This document shows, piece by piece, positions 8,723 to 19,300 of a DNA stretch of 64,000 nucleotides. The notes under the pieces are model-generated. The model worked only from the letters and a program-made list of their open reading frames with translations. It was not told where the DNA came from and ran no database searches. Location of the stretch: positions 1-64,000 of the forward strand of contig NZ_JAHXYW010000004.1 in the NCBI RefSeq assembly GCF_019969725.1, in the 5' to 3' direction. Position 1 is the first letter of the stretch. Each line of letters starts with the position of its first letter. The translations under genes and the position numbers were made by a program. The stretch comes from Neobacillus bataviensis. Its GTDB lineage: Bacteria > Bacillota > Bacilli > Bacillales_B > DSM-18226.

Positions 8723-9891
8723 AAGATCAATGCTCCTTTGTTTTCTCGGAAGAACTGTTAAATTATAAATTTAGCAGTCATCATCCGTTTAACCAATTCC
8801 GGCTTAAATTAACAGTAGATCTATTAAATAAAATGAATGCCTTAAATCCTGAACACATCATCCCTCCAAGAATGGCTACCGACGAAGAATTAGCGCTTAT
8901 CCATGATCAAAGCTACATAGAGGCAGTGAAAAAAGCTGGATATGGGCAGCTTCCGAACGGAATCGCTGAAAATTATGGACTTGGTACAGAAGATACACCT
9001 ATTTTTCCTAATATGCATGAAGCAAGTGCCTTACTAGTAGGCGGCACTTTAACGGCTGTAGACGAAGTAATGTCCGGCCGTGCCCGACATGCAGTAAATC
9101 TAGGAGGAGGATTGCATCATGGCTTCCGTGGCAAAGCCTCTGGATTTTGCATTTACAATGATAGTTCAGTAGCCATTAAATATATTCAGGAGAAGTATAA
9201 TGCCCGGGTATTGTATGTTGATACAGATGCCCACCATGGGGACGGAGTCCAGTGGTCCTTTTATGATGATCCGAAGGTGTGCACCCTTTCGATTCATGAA
9301 ACAGGAAGATATTTATTTCCTGGTACAGGGAATATCAATGAAAGGGGACAAGGTTCAGGCTATGGTTATTCCTTTAATATCCCAGTCGATGCCTTTACTG
9401 AAGATGAGTCATGGCTGAATGCCTATTCTCAGGCAATTAAAGAAGTGGCTGACTTTTTTAAACCAGATGTAATTTTGACGCAAAATGGGGCTGATTCCCA
9501 TTATTATGATCCTTTGACACATCTATCAGCAACGATGAAAATCTACCGGGAAATTCCAAAGCTTGCCCATGAAATTGCTCATCAATATTGCAATGGAAGA
9601 TGGATTGCGGTAGGAGGAGGCGGCTATGATATTTGGCGGGTGGTGCCCAGAGCCTGGGCGCACATATGGCTCGAAATGACTGAAAACTCAAATTGTTATG
9701 GCAGCTTGCCTGAGGAGTGGGTGGAACGCTGGCAAAAAGAGGCGCCTGTCCAATTGCCAAGGGAATGGGATGACCCGGAAAATTTATATACACCTATCCC
9801 AAGAAAAGCAGAAATTACCGAAAAAAATTTACTTACACTCGAAAAGGCACTGTATCCGATTCGGAATCATCAAAAAAGTGAATCTGTATAA
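8719..9891 (+). CDS. acuC: acetoin utilisation protein AcuC, class I HDAC-family deacetylase
   Basis: Zn-dependent protein deacetylase that reactivates acetylated AcsA. The 390-residue protein contains the histone-deacetylase signature: [20 protein letters not shown] with the paired catalytic histidines, [11 protein letters not shown] with the zinc-ligand Asp/His, and [16 protein letters not shown] with the third ligand. Start ATG overlaps the acuB stop by four bases. Last gene of acuABC; ends at a bidirectional terminator facing a converging penicillin-binding protein gene. Confidence 0.95.
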   Translation: MKDQCSFVFSEELLNYKFSSHHPFNQFRLKLTVDLLNKMNALNPEHIIPPRMATDEELALIHDQSYIEAVKKAGYGQLPNGIAENYGLGTEDTPIFPNMHEASALLVGGTLTAVDEVMSGRARHAVNLGGGLHHGFRGKASGFCIYNDSSVAIKYIQEKYNARVLYVDTDAHHGDGVQWSFYDDPKVCTLSIHETGRYLFPGTGNINERGQGSGYGYSFNIPVDAFTEDESWLNAYSQAIKEVADFFKPDVILTQNGADSHYYDPLTHLSATMKIYREIPKLAHEIAHQYCNGRWIAVGGGGYDIWRVVPRAWAHIWLEMTENSNCYGSLPEEWVERWQKEAPVQLPREWDDPENLYTPIPRKAEITEKNLLTLEKALYPIRNHQKSESV

Positions 9892-9905
9892 TTTTACGTA
9901 AAAAA

Positions 9906-9937
9906 ACACAAGAGATGTAAGTCTCTTGTGTTTTTTA
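9906..9937. terminator. bidirectional terminator between acuC and the PBP gene
   Basis: Stem ACACAAGAGA / TCTCTTGTGT (9906-9915 and 9922-9931), 6-base loop, flanked by A-run and T6. Stem and flanks are the same as those of the ccpA-acsA terminator at 5431-5460. Confidence 0.92.
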
Positions 9938-12676
9938 TTACGGTGCAGGAGTTGTTGCAGCACCAACAGTAACTTGATTAGATGGGGCAGATTCTTTACC
10001 AGCAATATCAACAGCCGTTACATAGTAATTCCCGTTGCCTGCCGTATAAGACTTAGAGCCGCTATTGACGCTGGCTACTTTAATACCGTCTTGATAAACT
10101 CTGTACCCGACAACATCATTATCACCAGGTGATGACCATGTTATTGTACTGCCAGAAACCGATAACCCTACGCCGTTAGGAGTTTTTCCGTTATCAACCA
10201 TTTTTGCACTTGATACAAGAACTTTGCCCCAACGGTCCTTATTTGGAATGAGCTGGCTATAATTTTTAAAGGTCTTTCCTACCATCCGAGTAATAAAGTC
10301 CGGATTTAGGATTAAACCAAACTGGGCAAACTCTTTTGGGGTAGAATTAAGAGCTAAATATCGTTTGTCGCCTATGGTGACAAATTTACCTTCGATTAAG
10401 CTATCATCAACTTTAGAAGGAACGTTATTAACATTAAAGTAATCACTCTCAATTAATCCTGCTTTGGAACAAGCACTAGATGGCAGCATTCCGGAAACAG
10501 CACAATAAGAGCGTTTTACAATTCCTTCTGGCATTTGAAACGATTCTTTAGGATCAATTAAATCGGGTTTAAGGTTATAGGCAGAATTGATTAATTCAGC
10601 CCACAGATTATTCGTTCGCTGGCTGTAAGACATCCCTCTAGACTGCAATGATTTAGGTGTATCATAACCGGTCCAAATACCAAAAGTGACATTTGGGTTG
10701 GTTGCAACGAACCAAGAATCAACATATTCATTACCAGTACCTGTTTTTCCTGCCCAATCGGCACGGAATTTTAATTTACTGTTAATCCCTGCTGCAGTCC
10801 CCATTTTGATAACATCCCGCATCATATCGAGCGTTAAATAGGCAGTCTGCGGTTTGAAGACGTCTACAGGCTTCACCTCGTGTTGATAAATAACTTTGCC
10901 GTTTTTATCAACAATTTTATCAATCATATAGGCATCAATAAATTTCCCGCCGTTCGCAAAAGTACTGAACGCATTTGTGTTTTCTTCTACAGTTACCCCC
11001 GTTATGGAACCGATGGCAGCTGAAAGGTTTGTATGATCCTCTTTACTAAGCGAGGTGAATCCCATCTTTTCCAAATACTTGGCGGGATGCTGGTTTACGA
11101 TTTCAGAGTAAAGTTTCACTGCCGGAACGTTATAAGATTTTGCAAGTGCATATCTTGCTGAAACTAAGCCGCTATAGCGGTAATCGTAGTTTTGCGGCCA
11201 TGGCTTGCTTCTGCCAGGAATAAAATTTAAGGCAACGTTAGGAAGCGGTGTGCCAGGAGATGCTTTTCCCAACTCTATTGCAGGACCGTAAACAAGAAGC
11301 GGTTTCATTGTGGAAGCGTTTGGACGAAGTGAACTAGTAGCGTGATTCATCTGTTGTTTATCATAATCTCTTCCGCCAACAAAGCTGATAATTTTCCCAG
11401 TCTTGTTTTCAATAAGCTCTGCCCCGACTTCCACTGGTTCCATCACAGTTTTCTTTTCACCTGTTTCAGGATCCTTTTTTTCCTGGGGTTTATCTGGGCC
11501 ATAATATTTGTAATTATCCTTTACCTTTTGCATCGCTTCGTAAATACCTTGGTCGATGGTGGTATAGATCTGGTAACCATTTTGATGTAAAGCATGGTTG
11601 GCCATTGTTTGATATTTGTAGTAAAGATTATCATCATTTTTTAAATCTTTGTCTGTATAGTCATCTTTTTTTGCGAAAACTGTTGTTAGAATCCCAGCAG
11701 CTCGCTTTTCAATTTCTGTTGGCAGACCTGGGTATTTTTCACTTGGAGTACTGATCGGCTTAATAAAATCTTTCGTAATATCGTAGGAAGATGCTTCTGC
11801 ATATTGCGTTTGATTGATATAACCGCCATCGAACATCCGTTTTAAAACTGTTTTCATCCGTGTGAGTCCTGGTTCAAGATTGTTCTTGACTGTACCTTCT
11901 CTGGTAAAAGGCGTATATCCAAAAGGACTCTGAGGCAATCCTGCGATAAATGCTGCCTGCGGAAGGGTTAATTCACTTGCTTTTTTTCCAAATATACCTT
12001 TTGCGGCTGCTTCAACCCCAGCAATATTTCGGCCTGATGAATTTCTGCCAAAGGTGGATACGTTTAAGTAAGCTTCGAGGATTTCTATTTTATCGAAGAA
12101 TTTCTCTAAACGAAGGGCAAGTAAAATTTCATTGGCTTTCCTTTGAAAGGAAACCTCATTGGTTAAGAGTTGGTTTTTAATTAATTGCTGTGTTAATGTG
12201 CTGCCGCCAGATTGGACGGAAGAATTGGTCACTTCTTGAAAGAGGGCGCGGAAAACTGCCTTTGGCACTACGCCATGATGCTTATAAAAATATTCGTCCT
12301 CAGTAGCAACCACTGCATTGACTAGGTAGTCTGATACTTGATCCAGCTTTACTTCTTCACGTTCAAGATCGGAGCGCATTTTTCCTAAATAAACATTATT
12401 AGCAAAATATAATTCCGATGGTTCTGTATAATTATAAATATCTTTTTTCATACTTTCATATGAGCGGACAGGTTCGTCCTTTACTAGTGAGGCAAAATAA
12501 CCAGCTCCAACCCCTGTAGCAAATGAACCTCCAAGGATGATAACTGTTAAAACCAACAGGAATAGGTTCCAAAATACAGAATAGGTAATTCGGGCCGATT
12601 TTACAGCCTTTTTATGGGTTATTAAGTTAAGCACGGATTTTGTTTTTTCCAGCCATGCTTGAATTTTTTCATTCAT
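9938..12676 (-). CDS. class A penicillin-binding protein (PBP1A family) with C-terminal fibronectin type III domain
   Basis: Bifunctional peptidoglycan synthase of the cell surface. The 912-residue protein has a cytoplasmic N-terminus, one transmembrane helix (about 34-60), a GT51 glycosyltransferase domain (TEDEYFYKHHG with catalytic E126; GGSTLTQQLIKN 157-168) and a transpeptidase domain with STMK (S455-K458), SYN (514-516) and KTGT (644-647). A Pro/Ser linker and a fibronectin type III-like domain occupy about 815-905, ending in ATTPAP. All catalytic motifs are intact. It lies between acuC and tyrS, divergent from the T-box of tyrS. Start ATG follows GAGGTGATG. Confidence 0.94.
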   Translation of the reverse strand: MNEKIQAWLEKTKSVLNLITHKKAVKSARITYSVFWNLFLLVLTVIILGGSFATGVGAGYFASLVKDEPVRSYESMKKDIYNYTEPSELYFANNVYLGKMRSDLEREEVKLDQVSDYLVNAVVATEDEYFYKHHGVVPKAVFRALFQEVTNSSVQSGGSTLTQQLIKNQLLTNEVSFQRKANEILLALRLEKFFDKIEILEAYLNVSTFGRNSSGRNIAGVEAAAKGIFGKKASELTLPQAAFIAGLPQSPFGYTPFTREGTVKNNLEPGLTRMKTVLKRMFDGGYINQTQYAEASSYDITKDFIKPISTPSEKYPGLPTEIEKRAAGILTTVFAKKDDYTDKDLKNDDNLYYKYQTMANHALHQNGYQIYTTIDQGIYEAMQKVKDNYKYYGPDKPQEKKDPETGEKKTVMEPVEVGAELIENKTGKIISFVGGRDYDKQQMNHATSSLRPNASTMKPLLVYGPAIELGKASPGTPLPNVALNFIPGRSKPWPQNYDYRYSGLVSARYALAKSYNVPAVKLYSEIVNQHPAKYLEKMGFTSLSKEDHTNLSAAIGSITGVTVEENTNAFSTFANGGKFIDAYMIDKIVDKNGKVIYQHEVKPVDVFKPQTAYLTLDMMRDVIKMGTAAGINSKLKFRADWAGKTGTGNEYVDSWFVATNPNVTFGIWTGYDTPKSLQSRGMSYSQRTNNLWAELINSAYNLKPDLIDPKESFQMPEGIVKRSYCAVSGMLPSSACSKAGLIESDYFNVNNVPSKVDDSLIEGKFVTIGDKRYLALNSTPKEFAQFGLILNPDFITRMVGKTFKNYSQLIPNKDRWGKVLVSSAKMVDNGKTPNGVGLSVSGSTITWSSPGDNDVVGYRVYQDGIKVASVNSGSKSYTAGNGNYYVTAVDIAGKESAPSNQVTVGAATTPAP

Positions 12677-12774
12677 TTATAGCATCACCTCATCTAAAAT
12701 CACATACATTATAGCATATAGAAGGTATAAAAACTGACAACGTTCTACATTTTTCTGAAATTTCCATTTCGAGT

Positions 12775-12797
12775 TTGACATAAGCAGAAAGATATGG
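12775..12797 (+). promoter_or_regulatory. candidate promoter of the tyrS T-box transcript
   Basis: TTTGACA with TTGACA at 12775-12780, followed 17 bases later by a weak TAAAAA -10 (12798 onward). The -35 is perfect; the -10 assignment is uncertain. Confidence 0.4.
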
Positions 12798-12850
12798 TAA
12801 AAATGCTATAAGTTAAATTTCATAAACAAGCATTGAAGGGAACCAATTGT

Positions 12851-13062
12851 AGTTCTTCTATCCCTGTAAATTAGAGAGTCAGCGGCTGGTGAAAGCTGTC
12901 ACAAATAGAAGAATGAATTACATCCTCGAGCTTTCTCTGTGAAAAGGTCAGTAGCAGAGAACGGTGAAGCCGTTATATTTTTCGAGTTGGAGGAATATTC
13001 CTCAAGCTGGGTGGTACCGCGATTATTTCGTCCCTGCATTAATGCAGGGGCGTTTTTTATTT
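12851..13062 (+). ncRNA. T-box riboswitch (tRNA-Tyr) leader of tyrS
   Basis: Cis-acting leader that reads tRNA-Tyr charging and decides between termination and antitermination. Stem I is closed by TTCTTCTAT (12853-12861) with ATAGAAGAA (12905-12913); the conserved AGAGAG element is at about 12873; the specifier loop GAATTACATC holds a UAC Tyr codon at 12919-12921; the T-box proper TGGGTGGTACCGCG lies at 13008-13021. The terminator stem CCCTGCATT / AATGCAGGG (13032-13049) and T6 close the leader just before tyrS. The specifier agrees with the downstream gene. Confidence 0.95.
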
Positions 13063-13078
13063 TTGATTGGAGGGATAA

Positions 13079-14335
<1,257 letters not shown>

Positions 14336-14351
14336 GAAAAGTAAGGAAGGG

Positions 14352-14380
14352 CCTTGGTGAATCCAAGGTTCTTTTTTTTC
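14352..14380 (+). terminator. terminator of tyrS
   Basis: Stem CCTTGG / CCAAGG (14352-14357 and 14363-14368) with a 5-base loop followed by TTC and T8. Confidence 0.85.
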
Positions 14381-14418
14381 GTCTATATAAATAAGAAGAG
14401 AAAATGGGGGTGAAGTAA

Positions 14419-14607
14419 ATGAAATATATATTGCATGCATTCTTTATCATTCTCATTGCACTAGTCACATTTTTCGGGCTTGGGCCCGTATTATTCGCTG
14501 ATGGAGCAGCTCGTGAAAGGGTATTAACCTCAATTGTACTTATATTAATCTATGCACTACTTGGATTTGGATATTGGATGTCCATTAAATTAATCAATAG
14601 AAAATAA
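14419..14607 (+). CDS. small two-helix membrane protein, function unknown
   Basis: A 62-residue protein made of two hydrophobic helices (about 4-26 and 38-57) joined by a short polar loop (FADGAARERV), ending in a basic tail LINRK. It follows a good GGGGGTGA ribosome binding site and ends at its own terminator, which argues for a real gene despite its size. It resembles short conserved Bacillus membrane proteins of unknown function; no specific role can be given. Confidence 0.7.
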   Translation: MKYILHAFFIILIALVTFFGLGPVLFADGAARERVLTSIVLILIYALLGFGYWMSIKLINRK

Positions 14608-14612
14608 CACTG

Positions 14613-14645
14613 AACCCCGAGTCGTATAGTGGCTTGGGGTTTCCT
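14613..14645 (+). terminator. terminator after the small membrane protein
   Basis: AACCCCGAG (14613-14621) pairs with CTTGGGGTT (14633-14641) with one G-T pair, followed by a short T stretch (TTTCCTTT). It separates the core tyrS region from the carbohydrate island. Confidence 0.7.
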
Positions 14646-14674
14646 TTATACTCGTGGATTCATAGCTAGTAATA

Positions 14675-14735
14675 TTGCTAAATATGTTGGAAAAAATCAA
14701 ACTGTTTAATGGTTTTTGCGGTAAGTATACTTAAA
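14675..14735 (+). promoter_or_regulatory. copy 1 of the duplicated island promoter module
   Basis: A 32-bp block (14675-14706, beginning TTGCTAAATATGTTGG and ending ATCAAACTGTT) is identical to one at 19301-19332. After exactly 16 bases in both copies comes AAGTATACTTAAA (14723-14735). TATACT (14726-14731) is a good -10; the matching -35 (TGTTTA, 17-base spacer) is poor, as expected for an activator-dependent promoter with the activator site in the conserved block. It drives the kinase-mupG-like operon. Confidence 0.65.
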
Positions 14736-14796
14736 TAAACTAAAGTAGTATCTTGGTTGATTCAATGAATTTTAGTAAGAAATAAAATATAAAAGG

Positions 14797-15732
14797 ATGA
14801 ATGAACAGATAATGAGGAATAGAGTGATTATTGGAGTGGACGGCGGAGGAACGAAAACGAGAGTTATGGTCAAAGAACGACCAGATGGAGAAACATTATT
14901 TGACCAAAATTTTGGGATGTCAAATTATAATAACATTGGCGTAGAAGGTCTTAGAGCTGTATTTCGCGTGATTTATGAAGCATTAATCACATGTTTTGGG
15001 GAACGTCTGAAGGATGCGATTCTCGTACTAGGTTCTGCAGGTGTAGATAGACCGAATGATGTTGAAATCTATCTGTCTGCTTTAAAAGAAAGTGGATTTA
15101 CTTGCCAGCTAGAAGTAGTGAATGATGCCGAAATTGCTCTTATTGGCGGAAACGGAGGTCGAAAAGGTGCTTTGGTGATTGCTGGAACAGGTTCCATTGT
15201 TGTTGGAATTGACTCAAAAGGAAAAATCGTACGCTCCGGTGGTTGGGGCGGATTAATCAGTGATGAAGGAAGCGGTTTCCAAATTGGTCGACATGCGATT
15301 GCAGCTGTAATGCAAGAGTACGACAAGGTTATTGCCCCTACTTCATTTACAGAAAAGTTGCTCACTCATTTTCAGTTGGCTTCTCCAGAAGGTTTTATGG
15401 ATTTATTATATTTGGAAAATACAATACCTGTTAACAAAGTAGCTTCCTGTACGCCAATTATTCTAGAAGCATGGGCAAAAGGAGACGAAGCTGCTTGTAT
15501 GATTGTTGAAGCGGAACTAGGGAAATTAGTTGGTTTAGTCGTTGGAATCAGTCGACAATTGGGATCAGAAAAATTCCGTCTCTCAGTTGCTGGCAGTTTG
15601 TTGACGAAATCAACAGATTATTTCGGTATGTTAAAAGAAAAGTTAAGTTTGGTTCTACCACAAGTAGAAATTTCTGCACCACTTCATGATCCAGTATTCG
15701 GTGCCATCATGATGGGTGCAGAGTACAAGTAA
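14797..15732 (+). CDS. BadF/BadG-family sugar kinase (N-acetylglucosamine kinase-like)
   Basis: ASKHA-fold ATP-dependent kinase; relatives phosphorylate GlcNAc or similar amino sugars at O6. The 311-residue protein shows the phosphate-1 loop IGVDGGGTKTRV (about 12-23), VNDAEIALIGG, the phosphate-2 motif VIAGTGSIVVG and WGGLISDEGSGFQIG, all standard for this family. Start is uncertain: ATG 14797 sits directly on an AAAGG, ATG 14812 is spaced rather far, and GTG 14824 (after GAGGA) would give the compact VIIGVDGG start common in relatives. First gene of a four-gene operon with a MupG-like hydrolase, which would release a free sugar for it to phosphorylate. Confidence 0.85.
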   Translation: MNEQIMRNRVIIGVDGGGTKTRVMVKERPDGETLFDQNFGMSNYNNIGVEGLRAVFRVIYEALITCFGERLKDAILVLGSAGVDRPNDVEIYLSALKESGFTCQLEVVNDAEIALIGGNGGRKGALVIAGTGSIVVGIDSKGKIVRSGGWGGLISDEGSGFQIGRHAIAAVMQEYDKVIAPTSFTEKLLTHFQLASPEGFMDLLYLENTIPVNKVASCTPIILEAWAKGDEAACMIVEAELGKLVGLVVGISRQLGSEKFRLSVAGSLLTKSTDYFGMLKEKLSLVLPQVEISAPLHDPVFGAIMMGAEYK

Positions 15733-15768
15733 CTACAAATTTAGAATAGTAAGGAATGGCGACTTAAT

Positions 15769-16896
15769 ATGCGTGAAATAGGAATTAGTGTGTACCCCAA
15801 CTTTTATCCTTTAGATCAAATCAAAGATTATTTGGAAAAGTCGAATTCGCTTGGTTTTAAAAAAGTATTTGTTTCACTGATTTTAAATAATCATGGTTTT
15901 GAAGGTGCTCAGGATGTAAATGTGAACACTTGGAATGCAGTACTGAGCTACTGTAAAGAGCTTGGTATGACTGTATCAGCTGATATTAATGATAAAGTTT
16001 TTAACGAGTTGGGTTGTACATTGAACGATCTTACAGCGTTACAAAAGATGGGGATCACAAAACTCCGTATTGATGGTGGTTTTACGAGCGAGGAAATTGC
16101 TCTTCTTTCAAAAAATAAGCAGTCGATTCAAATTGAAGTAAATGCTTCTATGTCTTCATCTGATAATCTGAATGGAAATGCTATACGTGAATATCGAAAA
16201 TTTTTAGAAATGATTGAAAAAGAAGGCAATATTGGTCAACTAACAGCTTGTCACAATTTTTTTCCGCTGCCAGATACAGCATTGTCTCTTGAGGACATTC
16301 GCCCAATTAACGATCTGTTTGCCGCATATGGTGTGCCGGTCGGTGGGTTTGTTGCATCTCAGCTTTCGCCTAAAGATTTACACTACTTAGGTCATGGTGT
16401 TTGTACGATTGAAAAACACCGCTTTTTGCCTTGTCATATTGCCATGTTAGAGTTATTTGCAAATGGTTTTGATGATGTGCTAATAGGTGATTCGTTTGCG
16501 GATCTTTCTGAACTTACCGAAATGGCAAGATGTTACAAACAAGATTATATAGAGATTCCAGTTGTATTTAATCAGTTTGTTCCTCAAAATACAAAAATGA
16601 AAATTCAAGAGCTGGTCCTAATTACAAGAGTGGATCAGCCTGCAAATTTAATTCGGGCGACTGATACGAGAGGAATGGAAGTGCCTCCTTGCTATTGCGC
16701 ACCAAGAGGAAAGAATACAATTTCTGTTTTAAATAATAGAAGTGCGCAATATGAAGGGGAAATACAAATCTCATTGAAAGATTTAGGACAATCCGTTGAG
16801 CACAATGTCATTGGATTTGTTCATCCTTTCGCAAATAATTTATTGCCTTATCTTTTAGCAGGTAAAAATAAATTTCGATTGGTGGAATATAAGTAA
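15769..16896 (+). CDS. MupG-like 6-phospho-glycosidase (DUF871)
   Basis: A 375-residue protein of the DUF871 family: an N-terminal TIM barrel (MREIGISVYPNFYPLDQIK; LRIDGGFTSEEI; NASMSSSDNL; CHNFFPLPDTALS) and a smaller C-terminal cyclophilin-like domain from about 260. The family member MupG of Staphylococcus aureus cleaves MurNAc-6-phosphate-GlcNAc into MurNAc-6-phosphate and GlcNAc. Whether this copy has that substrate is inference. The partner kinase upstream could phosphorylate a released GlcNAc. It lies 36 bases after the kinase gene and 16 bases before the nucleotidyltransferase gene. Confidence 0.85.
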   Translation: MREIGISVYPNFYPLDQIKDYLEKSNSLGFKKVFVSLILNNHGFEGAQDVNVNTWNAVLSYCKELGMTVSADINDKVFNELGCTLNDLTALQKMGITKLRIDGGFTSEEIALLSKNKQSIQIEVNASMSSSDNLNGNAIREYRKFLEMIEKEGNIGQLTACHNFFPLPDTALSLEDIRPINDLFAAYGVPVGGFVASQLSPKDLHYLGHGVCTIEKHRFLPCHIAMLELFANGFDDVLIGDSFADLSELTEMARCYKQDYIEIPVVFNQFVPQNTKMKIQELVLITRVDQPANLIRATDTRGMEVPPCYCAPRGKNTISVLNNRSAQYEGEIQISLKDLGQSVEHNVIGFVHPFANNLLPYLLAGKNKFRLVEYK

Positions 16897-16912
16897 TAGT
16901 CGAGGTGCTGGA

Positions 16913-18280
16913 ATGGTAAAAAGCGCAATTATTCTTGCAGCAGGTAAAGGTAGTAAAATGTTTCCTTTCAACATGGTTCGCTCCAAAACAACAATAAAAA
17001 TCGCAGGGAAGCCATTAATCCGCTATAACATTGAATCAATTGTGGCAATGGGAATACAAGAAATTGTTGTTGTCGTTAATGAAGAACATCAAAGAGAAAT
17101 AGAAAATCTTCTATTAGATATAGAAAACGTTAAATTTATATGTGATCAAACAAATTTAGGAAGCGCAGAAAGTCTGGTAACAGGAGTTGAGAAACTCTCT
17201 GATCCTAAGGATTTTATCGTTCTCTATGGTGATACCATCATAGAACAAAAGGATTTAGAGTATTTAGTGAATTCTATTAAACCTGCTGTGTTGTTGAAAA
17301 AATTAGAGGAATCGCCAAGAAACTGGATTGGTGCTAGTATTGGAAATGGGTTCGTTCAGTCGATTGGTGCCCACTATCGTGGGAACAACATTACCCATCA
17401 ATTTGCAGGATTTCACTTTGACGATACACTATTAGATTATGTGAAAAGAACTCCAGATTACTTTCCAGATGTAAAAGTAGGAGTAGGTGTTCCAAAAGAG
17501 CGATTTATTGAAGCTGCACTTTTGAAATCACTTGAAAAAGTAAAATTACATGCGATCGAATGTAGCGGCTATTTCTTTGATATTGACAAGCCCTGGCATA
17601 TGTTAGCTGCAAACCAATTTATGGTGAATCATTTTTGCCATGAATTACAAGAGAACCAACTAGCAGAAGGTGCGGCGATTTCAAAAAATGCAACAATTCA
17701 TGGCTATGTAAAACTGGGCAAAAACTCCTCGATTGGCGATCGAGTTGTCATTCACGGAAACCTGATTGTAGGTGACAATACAATTATTGACAATGGAGCC
17801 ATTTTTACTGGAAATGCGGTGATAGGTGATCGTTCAACCATTCGTAATTACTGCATCATTTATGATGGAGTATCGATAGGATCGAATTGTATTTTCGACC
17901 ATTGTGCGGAGTTCCTTGGTGGAATGGTGATGGATAAGGTATATCTTTACCACTATGGCGAGTTTTACGGCGCAATTGGCAGTCATACGGATATTGGAGC
18001 AGCAACTGTTTGCGGAACATTACGCTTTGATGACGGAGAAACTGAGCACGTTGTGAATGGACGGAAAGAAGTACCGTTACATTTTTCAAATGCTGCGTAT
18101 CTTGGCGACTATTGCAGAACTGGTGTCAATACGATTATTATGCCTGGTTGTAAAATAGGTGCTTATAGTGTTCTCGGTGCTGGTGCAATCATCGATAAAG
18201 ATATTGAAAAAAATAGTCTTGTTTTCGTGAAACAAGATTTGATCATCAAAAAATGGAGCGAAAAGAAGTATGGGTGGTAA
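16913..18280 (+). CDS. sugar-1-phosphate nucleotidyltransferase with left-handed beta-helix (GlmU/ST0452-like)
   Basis: A 455-residue two-domain protein. Residues 1-230 form an NTP-transferase fold with the nucleotide loop LAAGKGSKMFPFN, KPLIRYNIE, a metal-binding LYGDT and a D-x-D-like FDIDKPW; residues 250-430 carry hexapeptide repeats (ISKNATIHGYVKLGKNSSIGD and so on) of a left-handed beta-helix acyltransferase domain. This arrangement is that of GlmU and of archaeal-type bifunctional sugar-1-P nucleotidyl/acetyltransferases. The KxSKM loop and the KT replacing the usual P-K pattern suggest it is not the housekeeping GlmU. A nucleotide-sugar-forming enzyme in a catabolic operon is unusual. 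Confidence 0.8.
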   Translation: MVKSAIILAAGKGSKMFPFNMVRSKTTIKIAGKPLIRYNIESIVAMGIQEIVVVVNEEHQREIENLLLDIENVKFICDQTNLGSAESLVTGVEKLSDPKDFIVLYGDTIIEQKDLEYLVNSIKPAVLLKKLEESPRNWIGASIGNGFVQSIGAHYRGNNITHQFAGFHFDDTLLDYVKRTPDYFPDVKVGVGVPKERFIEAALLKSLEKVKLHAIECSGYFFDIDKPWHMLAANQFMVNHFCHELQENQLAEGAAISKNATIHGYVKLGKNSSIGDRVVIHGNLIVGDNTIIDNGAIFTGNAVIGDRSTIRNYCIIYDGVSIGSNCIFDHCAEFLGGMVMDKVYLYHYGEFYGAIGSHTDIGAATVCGTLRFDDGETEHVVNGRKEVPLHFSNAAYLGDYCRTGVNTIIMPGCKIGAYSVLGAGAIIDKDIEKNSLVFVKQDLIIKKWSEKKYGW

Positions 18281-18340
18281 TTTTGCCATTATACGCAGCA
18301 TTTTTTGAGCATTCCAATCAATATAAGAAGGTATGGAATA

Positions 18341-19057
18341 ATGGAGAACTATTATAAATATGTGACCGCAAATCTCGAAAAACTGTATACGACACAGATT
18401 AATAAAATGGATGAAGCGGCAGCATGCATTTTTGAAGCACTTCAAAATGGAGGTCGATTCCTTGTTACTGGCTCAGGTCATTCACATATGTTTGCAGAAG
18501 AATTTTATGTAAGAGCGGGTGGATTTGCCCAAGTCTCTCCTATTTTGCCGAATGAGTTTTTTTTACACGATCATCCTTTAAAAAGTACTATGATTGAACG
18601 GATAGAAGCCTACGCAAAAGTAATCTTTGATTTATATAAAATTAACTCTATGGATATCCTTGTGATCGCTTCCAATTCAGGTAGAAATGGGATGATTGTT
18701 GAGCTTGCAAAAATGGCGCAAGAATGTGGTGCAAAGGTCATTGCTTTTACAAATCCCAATCAACCTTCAGGTTCAAAATCAAGACACAGTAGTGGAAAAT
18801 ATCTTTGCGATTTTAGTGATGTCGTCATTGATAGTTGTACTGGACTTGGGGATGCTGCTTTTTATGTAGAAGAAGCAAACACAGGTATGGGGGCAACTTC
18901 TACGATGGCGGGAGCTTTTGTTGCTCAATCTATTTCGATTTTGTTAGCTAAAAAGTACCATCAAGCTGGACTGAAACCGCCAGTGTTTAAGAGCTCGAAT
19001 GTTGATGGTGGAGATGAATGGAATAAAGAACTTTTTGCGAAGTATTATGGTGTTTAA
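18341..19057 (+). CDS. SIS-domain phosphosugar-binding protein
   Basis: A 238-residue protein with a sugar isomerase (SIS) fold: VTGSGHSHMFAEEFYVRAGG (about 41-60), the phosphate-binding Ser loop DILVIASNSGRNGMIVELA, KVIAFTNPNQPSGSKSRHSSGKYL, and a C-terminal region ending EWNKELFAKYYGV. It resembles the UPF0309/sugar-isomerase family, and is shorter than the MurNAc-6-phosphate etherase MurQ (about 300 residues), so an etherase role is not supported. The ATG at 18341 follows AAGAAGG; an upstream in-frame start at 18305 has no site. Last gene of the first island operon, ended by a terminator. Confidence 0.85.
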   Translation: MENYYKYVTANLEKLYTTQINKMDEAAACIFEALQNGGRFLVTGSGHSHMFAEEFYVRAGGFAQVSPILPNEFFLHDHPLKSTMIERIEAYAKVIFDLYKINSMDILVIASNSGRNGMIVELAKMAQECGAKVIAFTNPNQPSGSKSRHSSGKYLCDFSDVVIDSCTGLGDAAFYVEEANTGMGATSTMAGAFVAQSISILLAKKYHQAGLKPPVFKSSNVDGGDEWNKELFAKYYGV

Positions 19058-19104
19058 TTTAGTCTTGATAAATATCTAGGAAAGTGCAAATAAGTTAAGA
19101 AGAG

Positions 19105-19136
19105 AAGCGTTCCCTGGACATAGGAACGTTTTTTTA
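19105..19136 (+). terminator. terminator of the first island operon
   Basis: AAGCGTTCC (19105-19113 region) pairs with GGAACGTTT (19123-19131), 9-base loop, followed by T7. Confidence 0.85.
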
Positions 19137-19300
19137 GTTGCTGCTTAATGGTACCCTGGACGGACATTAAGGAAGATTAAAGGGAATATTAAGTGTTACT
19201 TAATATGTATTCATAAAATCATAAATTTTTAAACGTGAAGAACTATGATAAGATTCTTTAAGTTATTTTTTTATTATTTAGACTATATTTTTGTTTCATT

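Noticed and set aside
18341..19057. MurNAc-6-phosphate etherase (MurQ)
   Set aside because: It has a SIS fold but is about 60 residues too short and lacks the MurQ-type N-terminal motif; called only as a SIS-domain protein.
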